This document shows positions 35,685-44,447 of a stretch of 64,000 bases of DNA, in pieces. Every line of letters starts with the position of its first letter. Position 1 is the stretch's first letter. This DNA comes from Qipengyuania aurantiaca (GTDB lineage Bacteria > Pseudomonadota > Alphaproteobacteria > Sphingomonadales > Sphingomonadaceae): contig NZ_CP081295.1 in assembly GCF_019711375.1 (NCBI RefSeq), positions 992,001 to 1,056,000 of the forward strand, in the 5' to 3' direction. Below the pieces are notes generated by a model. The model was given only the letters and a program-made list of their open reading frames with translations. It did not search any database and was not told where the DNA came from. The position numbers and the translations under genes were made by a program.

Positions 35685-36878
35685 TCACTTGCCCAGCGGG
35701 CGCGGGTTGACCGTTTCGCCTTCGGTGAGGAAGCCGCCGGCCTGCAGCACGATCTTCTCCGTGCCGTTGATACCGCTCTGGATGACGATGCCTTCGCTGG
35801 TCACGATGCCCGTTTCTACTGCTACGCGCTGCGCCTTGTTTTCCGAGTCGATCACGTAAACGAAGCTGCCCTTCTCGTCCGAGAGGACGGCGCTTTCCGG
35901 AAGGAGCGGCGCGGTCGTCGTGCCGCTCAGGATGCGCGCGGTGGCAAAACCACCCGGGCGCAGTGCGGGATCGTAGGACAGGGCAATGCGCGCCGTGCCC
36001 TGACGGGTGCGGTTGTCAATCGTGGGGGCGACCTGCCAAACTTGGCCACTAAAACTTTCGCTGGAACCCACCGGCGTGACTTCGGCGGAAACGCCGGCAC
36101 GCAGGCGCGCCAATTCTTCCTCGCCCACCTGCGCTAGCATTTCGAGTTCGCCGCCGCGCGCAATGCGGAACAGCGGGCCGGAGCCTGCCGACACGGTTGC
36201 ACCAATTTCGACATTGCGCTCGAGCACGAGGCCAGCCGAAGGCGCGACGATGTTGAGGCGAGCGTTGCGGGCCTGCAGCTCACCGACCTGCGCGCGAGCG
36301 ACCTGCACACGGGCCACGGCGGCATCGCGCGTCGCAGTGAGACGGTCGACATCGGCTTTCGAGACGAAGCCACGCTCCACCAGCTGGAGGGCGCGGTCGA
36401 GATTCGACTGGGCAAGATTGGCGTCGGCTTGGGCAACCTGCACCTGCGCGGAAGCGGCGCGAGCCTGCTGCGTCTGGACCGAACGATCGATCACGGCGAG
36501 AACCTGGCCCTGGCGGACCCAGTCACCGGCATCGACCGGCACGGAAACGACACGCCCGCCTTCGCCGACCACACCGACAGGCGCTTCACGGCGCGCGGCG
36601 AGTACGCCGGTGGCGATAACCTGGCCTTCAACCGTCGTGCGGCCCGGCGAGATCACAGTGATCGCCGGAGCCTGCGAGCCGCGATCAGCCTCTTCCTCTT
36701 CTGCACCGGCGGTGAGCAGGACGTAGGCGGCGGCAATGGCCGCGAGCAGGAGGATTGCGCCGATGATGATGGCGCGGCGGCGCCGGGTAAGTGCCGACCC
36801 CCGCTCGGGCGGATCGTAGTCCAGATGCACGCTGCTGGCTTCGCCCCCGGAAGCCTTGATTTCGGACTCATACGTCAT
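35685..36878 (-). CDS. RND efflux periplasmic adaptor (membrane fusion protein)
   Basis: A 397-aa adaptor of the MdtA/AcrA type. An N-terminal membrane anchor (AIIIGAILLLAAIAAAYVLL) is followed by a lipoyl half (EGQVIATGVLAARREAPVGVVGEGGRV), a coiled-coil hairpin rich in Gln and Ala (TQQARAASAQVQVAQADANLAQSNLDRA..), and beta-barrel and membrane-proximal domains. It joins the adjacent permease to an outer-membrane channel that is not encoded here. Start MTYESEIKA is chosen. A perfect 12-bp palindrome lies 45 bases upstream. Confidence 0.93.
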   Translation of the reverse strand: MTYESEIKASGGEASSVHLDYDPPERGSALTRRRRAIIIGAILLLAAIAAAYVLLTAGAEEEEADRGSQAPAITVISPGRTTVEGQVIATGVLAARREAPVGVVGEGGRVVSVPVDAGDWVRQGQVLAVIDRSVQTQQARAASAQVQVAQADANLAQSNLDRALQLVERGFVSKADVDRLTATRDAAVARVQVARAQVGELQARNARLNIVAPSAGLVLERNVEIGATVSAGSGPLFRIARGGELEMLAQVGEEELARLRAGVSAEVTPVGSSESFSGQVWQVAPTIDNRTRQGTARIALSYDPALRPGGFATARILSGTTTAPLLPESAVLSDEKGSFVYVIDSENKAQRVAVETGIVTSEGIVIQSGINGTEKIVLQAGGFLTEGETVNPRPLGK

Positions 36879-36922
36879 TGTTCTTGCCCCATCCGGCGCC
36901 AAAATTCTATTCAAGCGGTGTA

Positions 36923-36934
36923 TTAGTCGACTAA
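36923..36934. promoter_or_regulatory. TTAGTCGACTAA operator-like palindrome upstream of the RND operon
   Basis: A perfect 12-bp dyad stands alone in an AT-richer stretch 45 bases before the adaptor ATG, where a repressor site would be expected. TetR-family regulators commonly control RND pumps through such dyads. No regulator gene is adjacent in this window, so the binder would be encoded elsewhere. Confidence 0.45.
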
Positions 36935-37064
36935 ATCACAAACCGCAAGTCCACGTTTTCCGAGGTATAACAGGATGGAAAATTCGGCAATCTTGCACTC
37001 GACCGGAGTAGTAAGCGGAAGGACGAATAGCGTCGATCCGAGGTTTTCAGGTCATGAGCGAAAA

Positions 37065-37100
37065 GAAAAGGGCGGCCCGGATAGACCGGACCGCCCTCAA
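37065..37100 (-). terminator. Terminator of the YeaQ-like gene
   Basis: On the minus strand, AGGGCGGTCCGG and CCGGGCCGCCCT form a 12-bp stem (one mismatch) around TCTAT, followed by TTTTCTTTTC. It lies 26 bases after the stop. Confidence 0.8.
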
Positions 37101-37125
37101 TTCTCTGCGAAAGTTCGCGCCGGAT

Positions 37126-37392
37126 TTACCGGACGCGGCCACGCTGGACGAGATTGGCGATGCCGAGCAGCACGATGGCGCCGACGATCGCGATAATGAA
37201 GCCGGTGAGGTTGAAGGACTGAATCGTGCCTTCGATACCCAGAAGCGTGCCGGCAAGGAAATTGCCGATCAGCGCGCCGATGATGCCGACGATGATGTTC
37301 CAGAAGATGCCCATCGAGGCATCGCGATTCATGACCAGGCTTGCGAGCCAGCCGGCGACACCGCCGACGATAATTGCGATAATCCAACCCAT
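37126..37392 (-). CDS. GlsB/YeaQ/YmgE-family small stress membrane protein
   Basis: An 88-aa protein made of three hydrophobic, glycine-rich helices (GWIIAIIVGGVAGWLASLVM, WNIIVGIIGALIGNFLAGTLLG, GFIIAIVGAIVLLGIANLV). This pattern is diagnostic of the transglycosylase-associated/YeaQ family, which is linked to acid and general stress in enterobacteria. The ATG has AGGAG a few bases upstream. It is single-gene with its own terminator. Confidence 0.9.
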   Translation of the reverse strand: MGWIIAIIVGGVAGWLASLVMNRDASMGIFWNIIVGIIGALIGNFLAGTLLGIEGTIQSFNLTGFIIAIVGAIVLLGIANLVQRGRVR

Positions 37393-37537
37393 TGCAAATC
37401 CTCCTGTTTCTCTCCCGTCCGACCCTGTATCAGCCCAACGTCGGGCAGGATCGGCGGTTCCCCTTGTCTGCATGGGGACAGAAAAGGAGCGGATTCAGGA
37501 GGTTTTGGTTCCCGCGAGGATGCGGAAAGGCGCGCGC

Positions 37538-37837
37538 CTAGTACTTGAACTGGCGTTCGTAGAGATCGCGATAGTGCTGGATTCGCGTCACGCGCAGCCC
37601 CTGCATGCCCGACCGGTCGACGGCGCGCTGCCAGGAAGCGAATTCCTCCAGCGTCAGGCCGTAACGTTCCAGCACCTCGTCGATCGTCAGCAGCCCGCCG
37701 TTCACGGCAGCCACGACTTCGGCCTTCCGGCGCACCACCCAACGTTTCGTCGAGGGAGACGGCAAATCCTCAAGGGTCAGCGGCTCGCCAAGCGGGCCGA
37801 TTACCTGTGCAGGGCGGATGTCCTGATTTTCGATCAT
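37538..37837 (-). CDS. sciP: CtrA inhibitor SciP (DUF1153)
   Basis: A 99-aa helix-turn-helix protein. The segment STKRWVVRRKAEVVAAVNGGLLTIDEVLERYGLTLEEFASWQRA is the conserved SciP core. In Caulobacter SciP represses CtrA-activated promoters in G1 cells, partly by binding next to CtrA. Its ATG follows immediately after the TAG stop of the upstream gene, so the two are surely translated from one mRNA. Confidence 0.93.
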   Translation of the reverse strand: MIENQDIRPAQVIGPLGEPLTLEDLPSPSTKRWVVRRKAEVVAAVNGGLLTIDEVLERYGLTLEEFASWQRAVDRSGMQGLRVTRIQHYRDLYERQFKY

Positions 37838-38152
37838 CTATTTCTCTCGGTCGCCTTGCACCGCACCAGTTGCGGCTCGGCCCTGACCTAGCGCCTCGCC
37901 TTTGCCATGCGCTAAAGCAGTGTGGTTAACAGCCCGTTTACTTTCCTCGCCGTTTTCGCGGCGGACATCGCCAAAGGCTTCGAATCCCCCGGGTTCCCCC
38001 CGTGCAAGCTCCTCGCGCAATTCGCGAGTCGCCGAGAGCTTCGCCACCAGTTCCGTCCAGCGAAACTGGTGCAGACCCGTGCTTTCGCGCGCGTCTTCGA
38101 GCGTTTTCTTGTTGATGTGCCCCTCAAACATGCTGCCGTGATAGGACGACAT
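37838..38152 (-). CDS. Conserved small protein co-transcribed with sciP, unknown function
   Basis: A 104-aa soluble protein. The N-terminal half is helical (KKTLEDARESTGLHQFRWTELVAKLSATRELREEL). The C-terminal half contains GGFEAFGDVRRENGEESKRAVNHTALAHGKG, a motif (VN-x-x-AL-x-x-GK) that I recall from uncharacterised Sphingomonadales proteins of similar size. The frame extends upstream only as antisense over mnmA. An alternative start is at MIHRSF, 6 codons earlier. The stop abuts the sciP start, which suggests a linked cell-cycle role; this is inference only. Confidence 0.7.
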   Translation of the reverse strand: MSSYHGSMFEGHINKKTLEDARESTGLHQFRWTELVAKLSATRELREELARGEPGGFEAFGDVRRENGEESKRAVNHTALAHGKGEALGQGRAATGAVQGDREK

Positions 38153-38234
38153 GGTAAAAGACCTGTGAATCATCGTCTGCCGCGCAAATCCGGTAATACT
38201 GGCGAGCGCGGCCAAGCTTGTGTACAGGGCCGCC

Positions 38235-39398
38235 ATGCCCGAATCCCGTCTTCTCGAACCGGCGCTTGCCGCCGGATTGTTCGACCTTGAAAAGCCCGCG
38301 TCCGAAAGCCGGATCGTGGTCGCCATGTCGGGCGGCGTCGATTCCTCTGTCGTCGCGGCGCTGGCGGCCAAGAGCGGTGCCGAGGTAATCGGCATCACGC
38401 TGCAGCTTTACGATTATGGCGCGGCGACGGGCCGCAAGGGCGCCTGCTGCGCGGGCGACGATATCGCCGATGCGCGCGCCGTGGCCGACCGGCTGGGAAT
38501 CGCGCATTACGTTTCCGACCATGAGAGCGCCTTTCGCGAGGACGTGGTCGAGACCTTCGCCGACGAATATCTCGCCGGGCGCACGCCGGTGCCCTGCATC
38601 CGCTGCAACATGGGGCCCAAGTTCACCGACCTGTTCGCCATGGCGCGCGAGCTGGGGGCGGACTGCCTTGCGACCGGCCATTACGTCCAGCGGCTGATGG
38701 GGCCGGCCGGCCCCGAGCTGCACCGCGCGACCGATCCGGCGCGCGACCAGTCCTATTTCCTCTACGCGACGACCGAGGACCAGCTCGATTTCCTGCGCTT
38801 CCCGCTGGGCGGCCTGCCCAAGGCGCAGGTACGCGAACTGGCCGAAGCCGCCGGCCTGCGCAACGCGGCCAAGCCCGACAGCCAGGACATCTGCTTCGTG
38901 CCTGACGGCGATTACGCCAAGATCGTCAAGAAAATGCGCCCCGAAGGCGCAGCGCCCGGCGCAATCGTCCACGCGGCCACGGGCGAGGAGTTGGGGACGC
39001 ACAAGGGTGTAATCCATTATACCGTCGGTCAGCGCCGCGGTCTCGAAATCGGGGGGCAGCCCGAACCGCTCTATGTCGTCGGCATCGACGCAGGCGAGGC
39101 GCAGGTGAAAGTCGGCCCCAAGCGCATGCTGGCCGTGTCCGCGGCGCATCTTGTCGAGACGAACCGCATCGGGCCGCTTCCCGACGTTCCGCTCACCGCC
39201 AAGGTCCGCAGCCTTGCCAAGCCGGTCCCCATCACGCTCGACGGGCCGCTCGGCGAAGGCGCGCCCACCACCTTGCGCTTCGAGACGCCCGAATTCGGCG
39301 TGGCGCCGGGTCAGGCGGCGGTCATCTATGCCGGAGACCGGGTGCTCGGCGGCGGCTGGATCGATTCCACCACGCGCTGCGACGGGCATACCGCCTAG
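38235..39398 (+). CDS. mnmA: tRNA 2-thiouridine(34) synthase
   Basis: Adenylates and thiolates U34 of tRNA-Lys, -Glu and -Gln. The 387-aa protein has the PP-loop SGGVDSS at residues 32-38, the catalytic cysteines in [11 protein letters not shown] and DICFVPDG, and [12 protein letters not shown] in the C-terminal half. ATG at MPESRLLE follows ACAGGG. A GTG five codons upstream is the alternative. It diverges from the sciP gene pair, and its stop shares CTAG with the convergent gene. Confidence 0.95.
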   Translation: MPESRLLEPALAAGLFDLEKPASESRIVVAMSGGVDSSVVAALAAKSGAEVIGITLQLYDYGAATGRKGACCAGDDIADARAVADRLGIAHYVSDHESAFREDVVETFADEYLAGRTPVPCIRCNMGPKFTDLFAMARELGADCLATGHYVQRLMGPAGPELHRATDPARDQSYFLYATTEDQLDFLRFPLGGLPKAQVRELAEAAGLRNAAKPDSQDICFVPDGDYAKIVKKMRPEGAAPGAIVHAATGEELGTHKGVIHYTVGQRRGLEIGGQPEPLYVVGIDAGEAQVKVGPKRMLAVSAAHLVETNRIGPLPDVPLTAKVRSLAKPVPITLDGPLGEGAPTTLRFETPEFGVAPGQAAVIYAGDRVLGGGWIDSTTRCDGHTA

Positions 39399-39745
39399 CC
39401 TTCCCACTTCCTGAGCACGCAGCCGTAACCTTCGCGATAGCTCGCCGTATCGGAGGCGACGAAGGGGATCGAGGCGGTCACGCTCTTGGTCGTCTCGTTG
39501 TCGCTCAGCGAGACGAGTTCCATGCCTTCCAGCTTGTCCTTCGCGCAATCCTCGAGACTGCGGCCCGCGACGAAGCGGCACGAGCACCCGACCCGCGCCG
39601 CATAGGCCGTGCCCGCCTCGCCGGTGCGCGTAAGCTCCTCTCCGCGCAAGAGCCAGGCAGCGCCCAGCCCCAGCACCACGAGCAGCGCCAGCCAGAACCA
39701 CCAGCTGGACAGGAGAGAACGTTTTTTGGCCATTGCGCGGGTCAT
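39395..39745 (-). CDS. Small membrane-anchored protein, unknown function
   Basis: A 116-aa protein with a basic N-terminus and one strong membrane helix ([20 protein letters not shown]), then a domain of about 80 residues outside the membrane. That domain has four cysteines in the pattern CSCRF..DCAKDK..GCVL, so disulfides or a metal site are possible. The start could also be the MAKKRS codon four residues on. It is convergent with mnmA and divergent from the serine hydrolase across 25 bases. I do not recognise the family. Confidence 0.68.
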   Translation of the reverse strand: MTRAMAKKRSLLSSWWFWLALLVVLGLGAAWLLRGEELTRTGEAGTAYAARVGCSCRFVAGRSLEDCAKDKLEGMELVSLSDNETTKSVTASIPFVASDTASYREGYGCVLRKWEG

Positions 39746-39770
39746 TTCCTCATGCGAGTGACGCGAGGGT

Positions 39771-40904
39771 ATGTTCACTCGGTCGCGCCCTCTTATCGCC
39801 CTTGCCCTTGCCATGACAAGCCTTGCCGCGTGCGGTTCGCCCGGCCCTGCCGAAGCGCCCGAACTAAGCGAGGAAGCGCTCTCCGCCGTCACCAAGGACG
39901 CTGGCGCACCGGCCAAGGCGCTGGCGCGCGAGGTGGACGATCTCTTCACCATGGATGGCCTTGGCGAAACACGCGCGCTGATCGTGATGAAGGACGGCAA
40001 GATTGCGGCCGAGCGTTACGCCGATGGGTATGACCAGGACACGCGCTTCGTCAGCTGGTCGATGGCCAAGACGGTCACCGCGCTGCTGATCGGCCAGCTG
40101 GTGGGCGACGGCCTGCTCCGCCTCGACCAGCCTGCCCCGGTCCCGCGCTGGCAGCGCAGCGGCGATCCTCGCGCCGACATCACCTTGCGCCACCTCCTCC
40201 AGATGCGCAGCGGGCTCGAGCACACCGAGGCCGGCCCCGTGCCCTACGAGAGCAGCGAAGTGCGGATGCTCTTCCTCGACGGGCGCGACGACATGGCCGA
40301 TTATGCCACCGCGCAGCCGCCCGAAGCCGAGCCGGGCGAGCGGTTCGAATACTCCTCCAACACCACGGTCATTCTCGCCGACATCGCCGCGCGGGCGCTG
40401 AGCGATGCCGACCATCCCGAAGCCCGCCGCCGCGCGGTGAGCGACTATCTCTCCGCCCGGCTGTTCGAGCCGCTGGGCGCGACCTCGATGGTCCCCGAAT
40501 TCGACCGCGCTGGCACGCTGGTCGGCGGCAGCCTGATGCACGCCACTGCGCGCGACTGGGCGAGGCTCGGCGAACTGATGCGCCGCAAGGGTTCGCATCA
40601 CGGCGAACAGCTGGTGCCGCGCAGCTGGGTCGAGGCGATGGTCACGCCCAGCCCCAAGTCGCCGCAGTACGGACTGCAGACCTGGCTCAACCGCCCGACG
40701 GGCGAAGCCGAGCACCCGCTGTTCCCCGACCGCGCGCCGCAATCGGCGTTCTCGATGATCGGCCACATGGGGCAATATGTCTTTGTCTCGCCCGAACAGG
40801 GGCTGACGGTGGTGCGCCTCGGCCATTCGAACCGCGAAGAGCGGATGGCCATGCTCCAGCAGCTCGCCGATGTGGTCGAGCTCTATCCCTACGAGGGCAG
40901 GTAG
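39771..40904 (+). CDS. Serine hydrolase, class C beta-lactamase fold, lipoprotein
   Basis: A 377-aa protein with a signal peptide and lipobox LAAC near residue 21. The catalytic SxxK is SMAK at about residue 97 (FVSWSMAKTVTALLIG) and the YxN motif is YSSN (RFEYSSNTTVI). Members include DD-peptidases, esterases and 6-aminohexanoate-dimer hydrolase-like enzymes. The substrate is not deducible. Its 3' end overlaps the convergent PhzF-like gene by 16 bases. Confidence 0.88.
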   Translation: MFTRSRPLIALALAMTSLAACGSPGPAEAPELSEEALSAVTKDAGAPAKALAREVDDLFTMDGLGETRALIVMKDGKIAAERYADGYDQDTRFVSWSMAKTVTALLIGQLVGDGLLRLDQPAPVPRWQRSGDPRADITLRHLLQMRSGLEHTEAGPVPYESSEVRMLFLDGRDDMADYATAQPPEAEPGERFEYSSNTTVILADIAARALSDADHPEARRRAVSDYLSARLFEPLGATSMVPEFDRAGTLVGGSLMHATARDWARLGELMRRKGSHHGEQLVPRSWVEAMVTPSPKSPQYGLQTWLNRPTGEAEHPLFPDRAPQSAFSMIGHMGQYVFVSPEQGLTVVRLGHSNREERMAMLQQLADVVELYPYEGR

Positions 40905-41683
40905 AAGCTTCCCTCCACTACGGTGACGCACTGGCCGCCCAGCACGGCCGTGTCGCCATCCTTGCGGCACTGCGCATAGCCGCCGCGCTGCGAGGCCTGG
41001 AAGGCGCTGAAGCTCTCCCGCTCCAGCTTGGCGGTCCAGAAATGCGTGAGGCAGGCGTGCGCCGAGCCGGTAAAGCTGTCCTCGTCCACTCCGCCGCCGG
41101 GCACGAAGACGCGGCTGACGACATCGGTGTTCTGGCCGAAGGCGGTGCAGATGAACTGGTCGTTCCCGAGCGCCTTCAGGCCTTTAAGGTCCGGGTCCAG
41201 CCCAAGCACCTCAGCCTCGCTGCCGTAATAGTAGATGCCGTAGCCATCGGGGTTGAGCCAGACTTCCTTCGGTTTCGCACCCAGCAGGGCCACTGCCTCG
41301 TCCCATTCGCCCCTTTCAGTCGGGATGAGCGGGAGGGCGAGTTCGTAGCCGGCCTCGCTCCGGCGCACTTCGAGGACGCCTGCCTGCCGCGTGCGGAAGG
41401 TCACCGCCTCGCCGCCGTCGCGGGTGAGGAGGACATGCCCGGAAGCCAGCGTCGCATGGCCGCACAGGCGCACCTCTTCGGTCGGAGTGAACCAGCGCAG
41501 TTCGTAATCAGCCTCGCCGCTCGCGTCCTTCACGAGGAAGGCGGTTTCGGCGAAGTTGTTCTCTTCCGCGATGGCCAGCAGCGTCGCATCGTCGAGCCAG
41601 GCCTCGAGCGGCATCACCGCCGCCTGGTTGCCGGTGAAAGGCCGCGAGGCGAAGGCATCGACATGGGTATAGGGCAGTTTCAT
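40889..41683 (-). CDS. PhzF-family isomerase/epimerase-like protein
   Basis: A 264-aa protein of the PhzF fold (diaminopimelate epimerase-like). MKLPYTHVDAFASRPFTGNQAAVMPL is the typical N-terminus. NFAETAFLV with the catalytic Glu, RWFTPTEEVRLCGHATLASGHVL and GVDEDSFTGSAHACL follow. No phenazine genes are nearby, so a housekeeping or unknown small-molecule isomerase role is likelier. It starts inside the stop of the CDF gene (ATGA). Confidence 0.9.
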   Translation of the reverse strand: MKLPYTHVDAFASRPFTGNQAAVMPLEAWLDDATLLAIAEENNFAETAFLVKDASGEADYELRWFTPTEEVRLCGHATLASGHVLLTRDGGEAVTFRTRQAGVLEVRRSEAGYELALPLIPTERGEWDEAVALLGAKPKEVWLNPDGYGIYYYGSEAEVLGLDPDLKGLKALGNDQFICTAFGQNTDVVSRVFVPGGGVDEDSFTGSAHACLTHFWTAKLERESFSAFQASQRGGYAQCRKDGDTAVLGGQCVTVVEGSFYLPS

Positions 41684-42618
41684 CGCTCGTCCTGTTCCAG
41701 CTTGGCGAATTCGTCTTCCTCGACCAGCGGGTTGTCGGGCTCGTCGACATGGCCTTCGGGGTCGATGTGGATCAACAGCTCCATATGCGGGAAGCGCTTG
41801 CACAGATCCTCTTCCACCCGCTCGATGATGTCATGCGCTTGCTCCACGGTCATCGCGCCGGGCAGGTCGACATGGAACTGCACAAAGTCGCGGTTGCCGC
41901 TGGTGCGGGTGCGCAAATCGTGGAGGTTGGAGAGCTCCGGATGGCGCGCCGCGGCTTCGACGAAGGCGAGCCGCTTTTCCTCCGGCCATTCGCGGTCCAT
42001 CAGGTCGTCCACAGCATCGCGCGCGGCGGTGAACGCCCCCCAGCCGAGCCAGGCCGCAATCGCAAGGCCGAACAGCGGGTCGGCCAGGCCGAAGCCAAGG
42101 AACTGGTCGAGTACCAGCGCCGCGATGACGGCGAGGTTGAGGAAGAGGTCCGACTTGTAATGCAAGTGATCGGTCTGGATCGCGAGGCTGCGTGTCCGGT
42201 TCATCACATATCGCTGCCAACCGAGCAGCGCGAAGGTGAGCGCGATGGCAATGACCGAAACCGCGATGCCCTCCTCCGCGGCGGCGGTCTGCCCGCCCTC
42301 CACCAGTTGGGTGATGGCGCGCACCGCGATGCCAAAGGCGGAAAGCGCGATCAGCATGACCTGGAAGATCGCCGCCAGCGCTTCGGCCTTGCCGTGGCCG
42401 AAGCGGTGATCCTCGTCGGCGGGCATGGAGGCGATCCACACGCCAGTGAGCGTGGCGATCGAAGCAATCAGGTCGAGCGCAGAATCGGCCAGGCTGCCGA
42501 GCATGGCGGTCGAACCGGTCTTCCAGCTTGCCCATGCTTTCAGGGCAACGAGGATCACCGCCACCGAGATCGAGGCGATGGCCGCCGAACGGGCGAGGCG
42601 GGCGCGATTGTCGGTCAT
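41680..42618 (-). CDS. Cation diffusion facilitator family transporter
   Basis: A 312-aa divalent-metal/proton antiporter (Zn, Fe, Co or Mn). Transmembrane metal-site Asp residues are seen in LADSALDLIASI and in DHLHYKSDLFLNLAVI. A cytoplasmic C-terminal domain, VQFHVDLPGAMTVEQAHDIIERVEEDLCKRFP, is the regulatory ferredoxin-like fold. It overlaps pdxH upstream and the PhzF-like gene downstream, each by 4 bases. Confidence 0.92.
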   Translation of the reverse strand: MTDNRARLARSAAIASISVAVILVALKAWASWKTGSTAMLGSLADSALDLIASIATLTGVWIASMPADEDHRFGHGKAEALAAIFQVMLIALSAFGIAVRAITQLVEGGQTAAAEEGIAVSVIAIALTFALLGWQRYVMNRTRSLAIQTDHLHYKSDLFLNLAVIAALVLDQFLGFGLADPLFGLAIAAWLGWGAFTAARDAVDDLMDREWPEEKRLAFVEAAARHPELSNLHDLRTRTSGNRDFVQFHVDLPGAMTVEQAHDIIERVEEDLCKRFPHMELLIHIDPEGHVDEPDNPLVEEDEFAKLEQDER

Positions 42619-43238
42619 GGGTAGAGCAGCGTGTTGGACCACGCCTCGCCCGGCCCTTCGCGGGTGAAGCGGCGGCGGTCATGTAGGCGGAATTCACGGT
42701 CGGACCAGAACTCGATGGCCGTCGGGGTGAGCAGGAAGCCGGTCCAGTGCTGGGGACGCGGAATGTCGCCTTCGGGATAGCGCTCCTCCAGCGCGGCCAC
42801 ACGGTCAAGATAGACCTGCCGGTTCGGCAAGGGCCGCGACTGGTCGCTGGCCGCCGAGCCAATCTGCGAGACGCGCGGGCGCGAATGGAAGTAGGCGTCC
42901 GCCTGCTCGCTCGACACTTCGGCCAGCGGGCCTTCGATGCGGATCTGGCGGCGCAAGCTCTTCCAGTGGAACAGCAGGCTGGCCTGCATATTGGCCCGGA
43001 TCTCCTCGCCCTTGCGGCTTTCGGCGTTGGTGTAGAAGACGAACCCGCCGCCCTCGCCCCAGTGGCTGCCATGTCCTTTCAGCAGCACCATGCGCACCGA
43101 CGGCCGCCCCTCGGGCGTCGCGGTGGCCAGCGCCATGGCGTTGGGATCGTTCGGCTCCGCTTCCTTCGCTTCGGCGAACCAAGCTTCGAACAGCGTGAAG
43201 GGGTCGGTGACGGGAATTGCGCTTTCGGTCTCGTTCAT
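42615..43238 (-). CDS. pdxH: Pyridoxamine 5'-phosphate oxidase
   Basis: FMN enzyme making pyridoxal 5'-phosphate, the cofactor of the threonine aldolase encoded in this window among others. The 207-aa protein contains RPSVRMVLLKGHG, FYTNAESRKGEEI, RQIRIEGPLAEVS and a C-terminal WSDREFRLHDRRRFTR, all FMN/PLP contacts of the family. It is the first gene of pdxH-CDF-PhzF. The 225 bases upstream, divergent to the J-domain gene, hold no gene. Confidence 0.95.
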   Translation of the reverse strand: MNETESAIPVTDPFTLFEAWFAEAKEAEPNDPNAMALATATPEGRPSVRMVLLKGHGSHWGEGGGFVFYTNAESRKGEEIRANMQASLLFHWKSLRRQIRIEGPLAEVSSEQADAYFHSRPRVSQIGSAASDQSRPLPNRQVYLDRVAALEERYPEGDIPRPQHWTGFLLTPTAIEFWSDREFRLHDRRRFTREGPGEAWSNTLLYP

Positions 43239-43463
43239 CGGGCCATCCTACAGCTTGGAGCACATGGAGCACGGTCCTGCGGGAAAAAGCGCCAGGCGCT
43301 GATTTCGCCCGTCAAATGCGGAACTTCTGCGGTTTGCGGACGGTTGGAGAGGCACATGATGCGCACCCCTAGCCCCCTTGCAAAAAGTAGGAAAGGCCGA
43401 TCGGGCCGGTGCTCGCCCGCGCCCCACTTGCGCGCTGCCACCGTCGCAACTAGCTAACACACC

Positions 43464-44444
43464 ATGGCAGACCCCTATTCCACCCTCGGCGTCACGCGCA
43501 GCGCAGACGAAAAGGCGATCAAGAGCGCCTATCGCAAGCTCGCCAAGGAACTGCATCCGGACCGCAACAAGGACAATCCCAAGGCGGCGGAGAAGTTTTC
43601 CGACGTCACCAAGGCCTATGACCTCCTGTCCGACAAGGACAAGCGCGCCCAGTTCGACCGCGGCGAGATCGACATGGAAGGCAATCCGACCAACCCCTTC
43701 GGCGGCATGGGCGGCGGCGGCTTTAATGGTGGCGGCTTCGGCGGCACGCGCGGAGCCGGCGGCCAGCGCGGCTTCCGGGCAGAGGACTTCGAGGGCTTCG
43801 GAAACGAGAACGTCGACCTCGGAGATATATTCGAAGGCCTCTTCGGCGGCGGCCGTGGCGGCGCGCGTGGGCGGGCCGGCGGTATGGGCGGCGATCCTTT
43901 CGGCGGCCGGCGGCCCCCGCCGCAGAAAGGCGCGGACATTGCGTATAACCTGCGGGTCGCCTTCACCGATGCCGCCACGCTGAAGGACCAGCGGATCACG
44001 CTGGCCGACGGCAAGACGATCGACCTGAAACTGCCCAAGGGCCTCGAGGACGGCACCCAGATGCGCCTCAAGGGTAAGGGGCAGCAGGGCCCCGGCGGCG
44101 CGGGCGACGGTCTCGTCACCATCAAGATCGACCGGCACAAGCTCTTCACGCGCGACGGTTTCGACGTGCGTTTCGACCTGCCGATCACGCTCGACGAGGC
44201 GGTGAACGGCGGCAAGGTCCGTGTGCCCACCGTCGATGGTCCGGTGATGATGAGCATCAAACCGGGCACCAATGGCGGGACCGTGCTGCGCCTCAAGGGT
44301 AAGGGGTTCACCAAGAAGGACGGCAGCCGCGGCGACCAGCTGGTGACGCTGGAAATCCAGCTCCCGAAAGACCTCGGCGAACTTGCCAAGCGGCTCGATG
44401 GGTGGAAGGACGAGAGCGACCCGCGAGCCGACCTCGGAGCCTAA
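43464..44444 (+). CDS. J-domain co-chaperone (CbpA/DnaJ type without zinc finger)
   Basis: A 326-aa Hsp40. The J domain spans residues 3-68 with HPDRNKDNP, followed by a Gly/Phe-rich linker (FGGMGGGGFNGGGFGG..) and two C-terminal substrate-binding beta domains (GADIAYNLRVAFTDAA.., DGFDVRFDLPITLDEAVNGG). The cysteine zinc repeats of DnaJ are absent, placing it with class II CbpA-like proteins. The next gene appears to start four bases after its stop. Confidence 0.92.
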   Translation: MADPYSTLGVTRSADEKAIKSAYRKLAKELHPDRNKDNPKAAEKFSDVTKAYDLLSDKDKRAQFDRGEIDMEGNPTNPFGGMGGGGFNGGGFGGTRGAGGQRGFRAEDFEGFGNENVDLGDIFEGLFGGGRGGARGRAGGMGGDPFGGRRPPPQKGADIAYNLRVAFTDAATLKDQRITLADGKTIDLKLPKGLEDGTQMRLKGKGQQGPGGAGDGLVTIKIDRHKLFTRDGFDVRFDLPITLDEAVNGGKVRVPTVDGPVMMSIKPGTNGGTVLRLKGKGFTKKDGSRGDQLVTLEIQLPKDLGELAKRLDGWKDESDPRADLGA

Positions 44445-44447
44445 GGA

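Noticed and set aside
37926..37940. TTAA-N7-TTTA resembling a CtrA box upstream of sciP
   Set aside because: It lies inside the coding region of the co-transcribed upstream gene, at codons for the conserved VNHTAL motif, and has one mismatch to the consensus. Coding constraint explains it.
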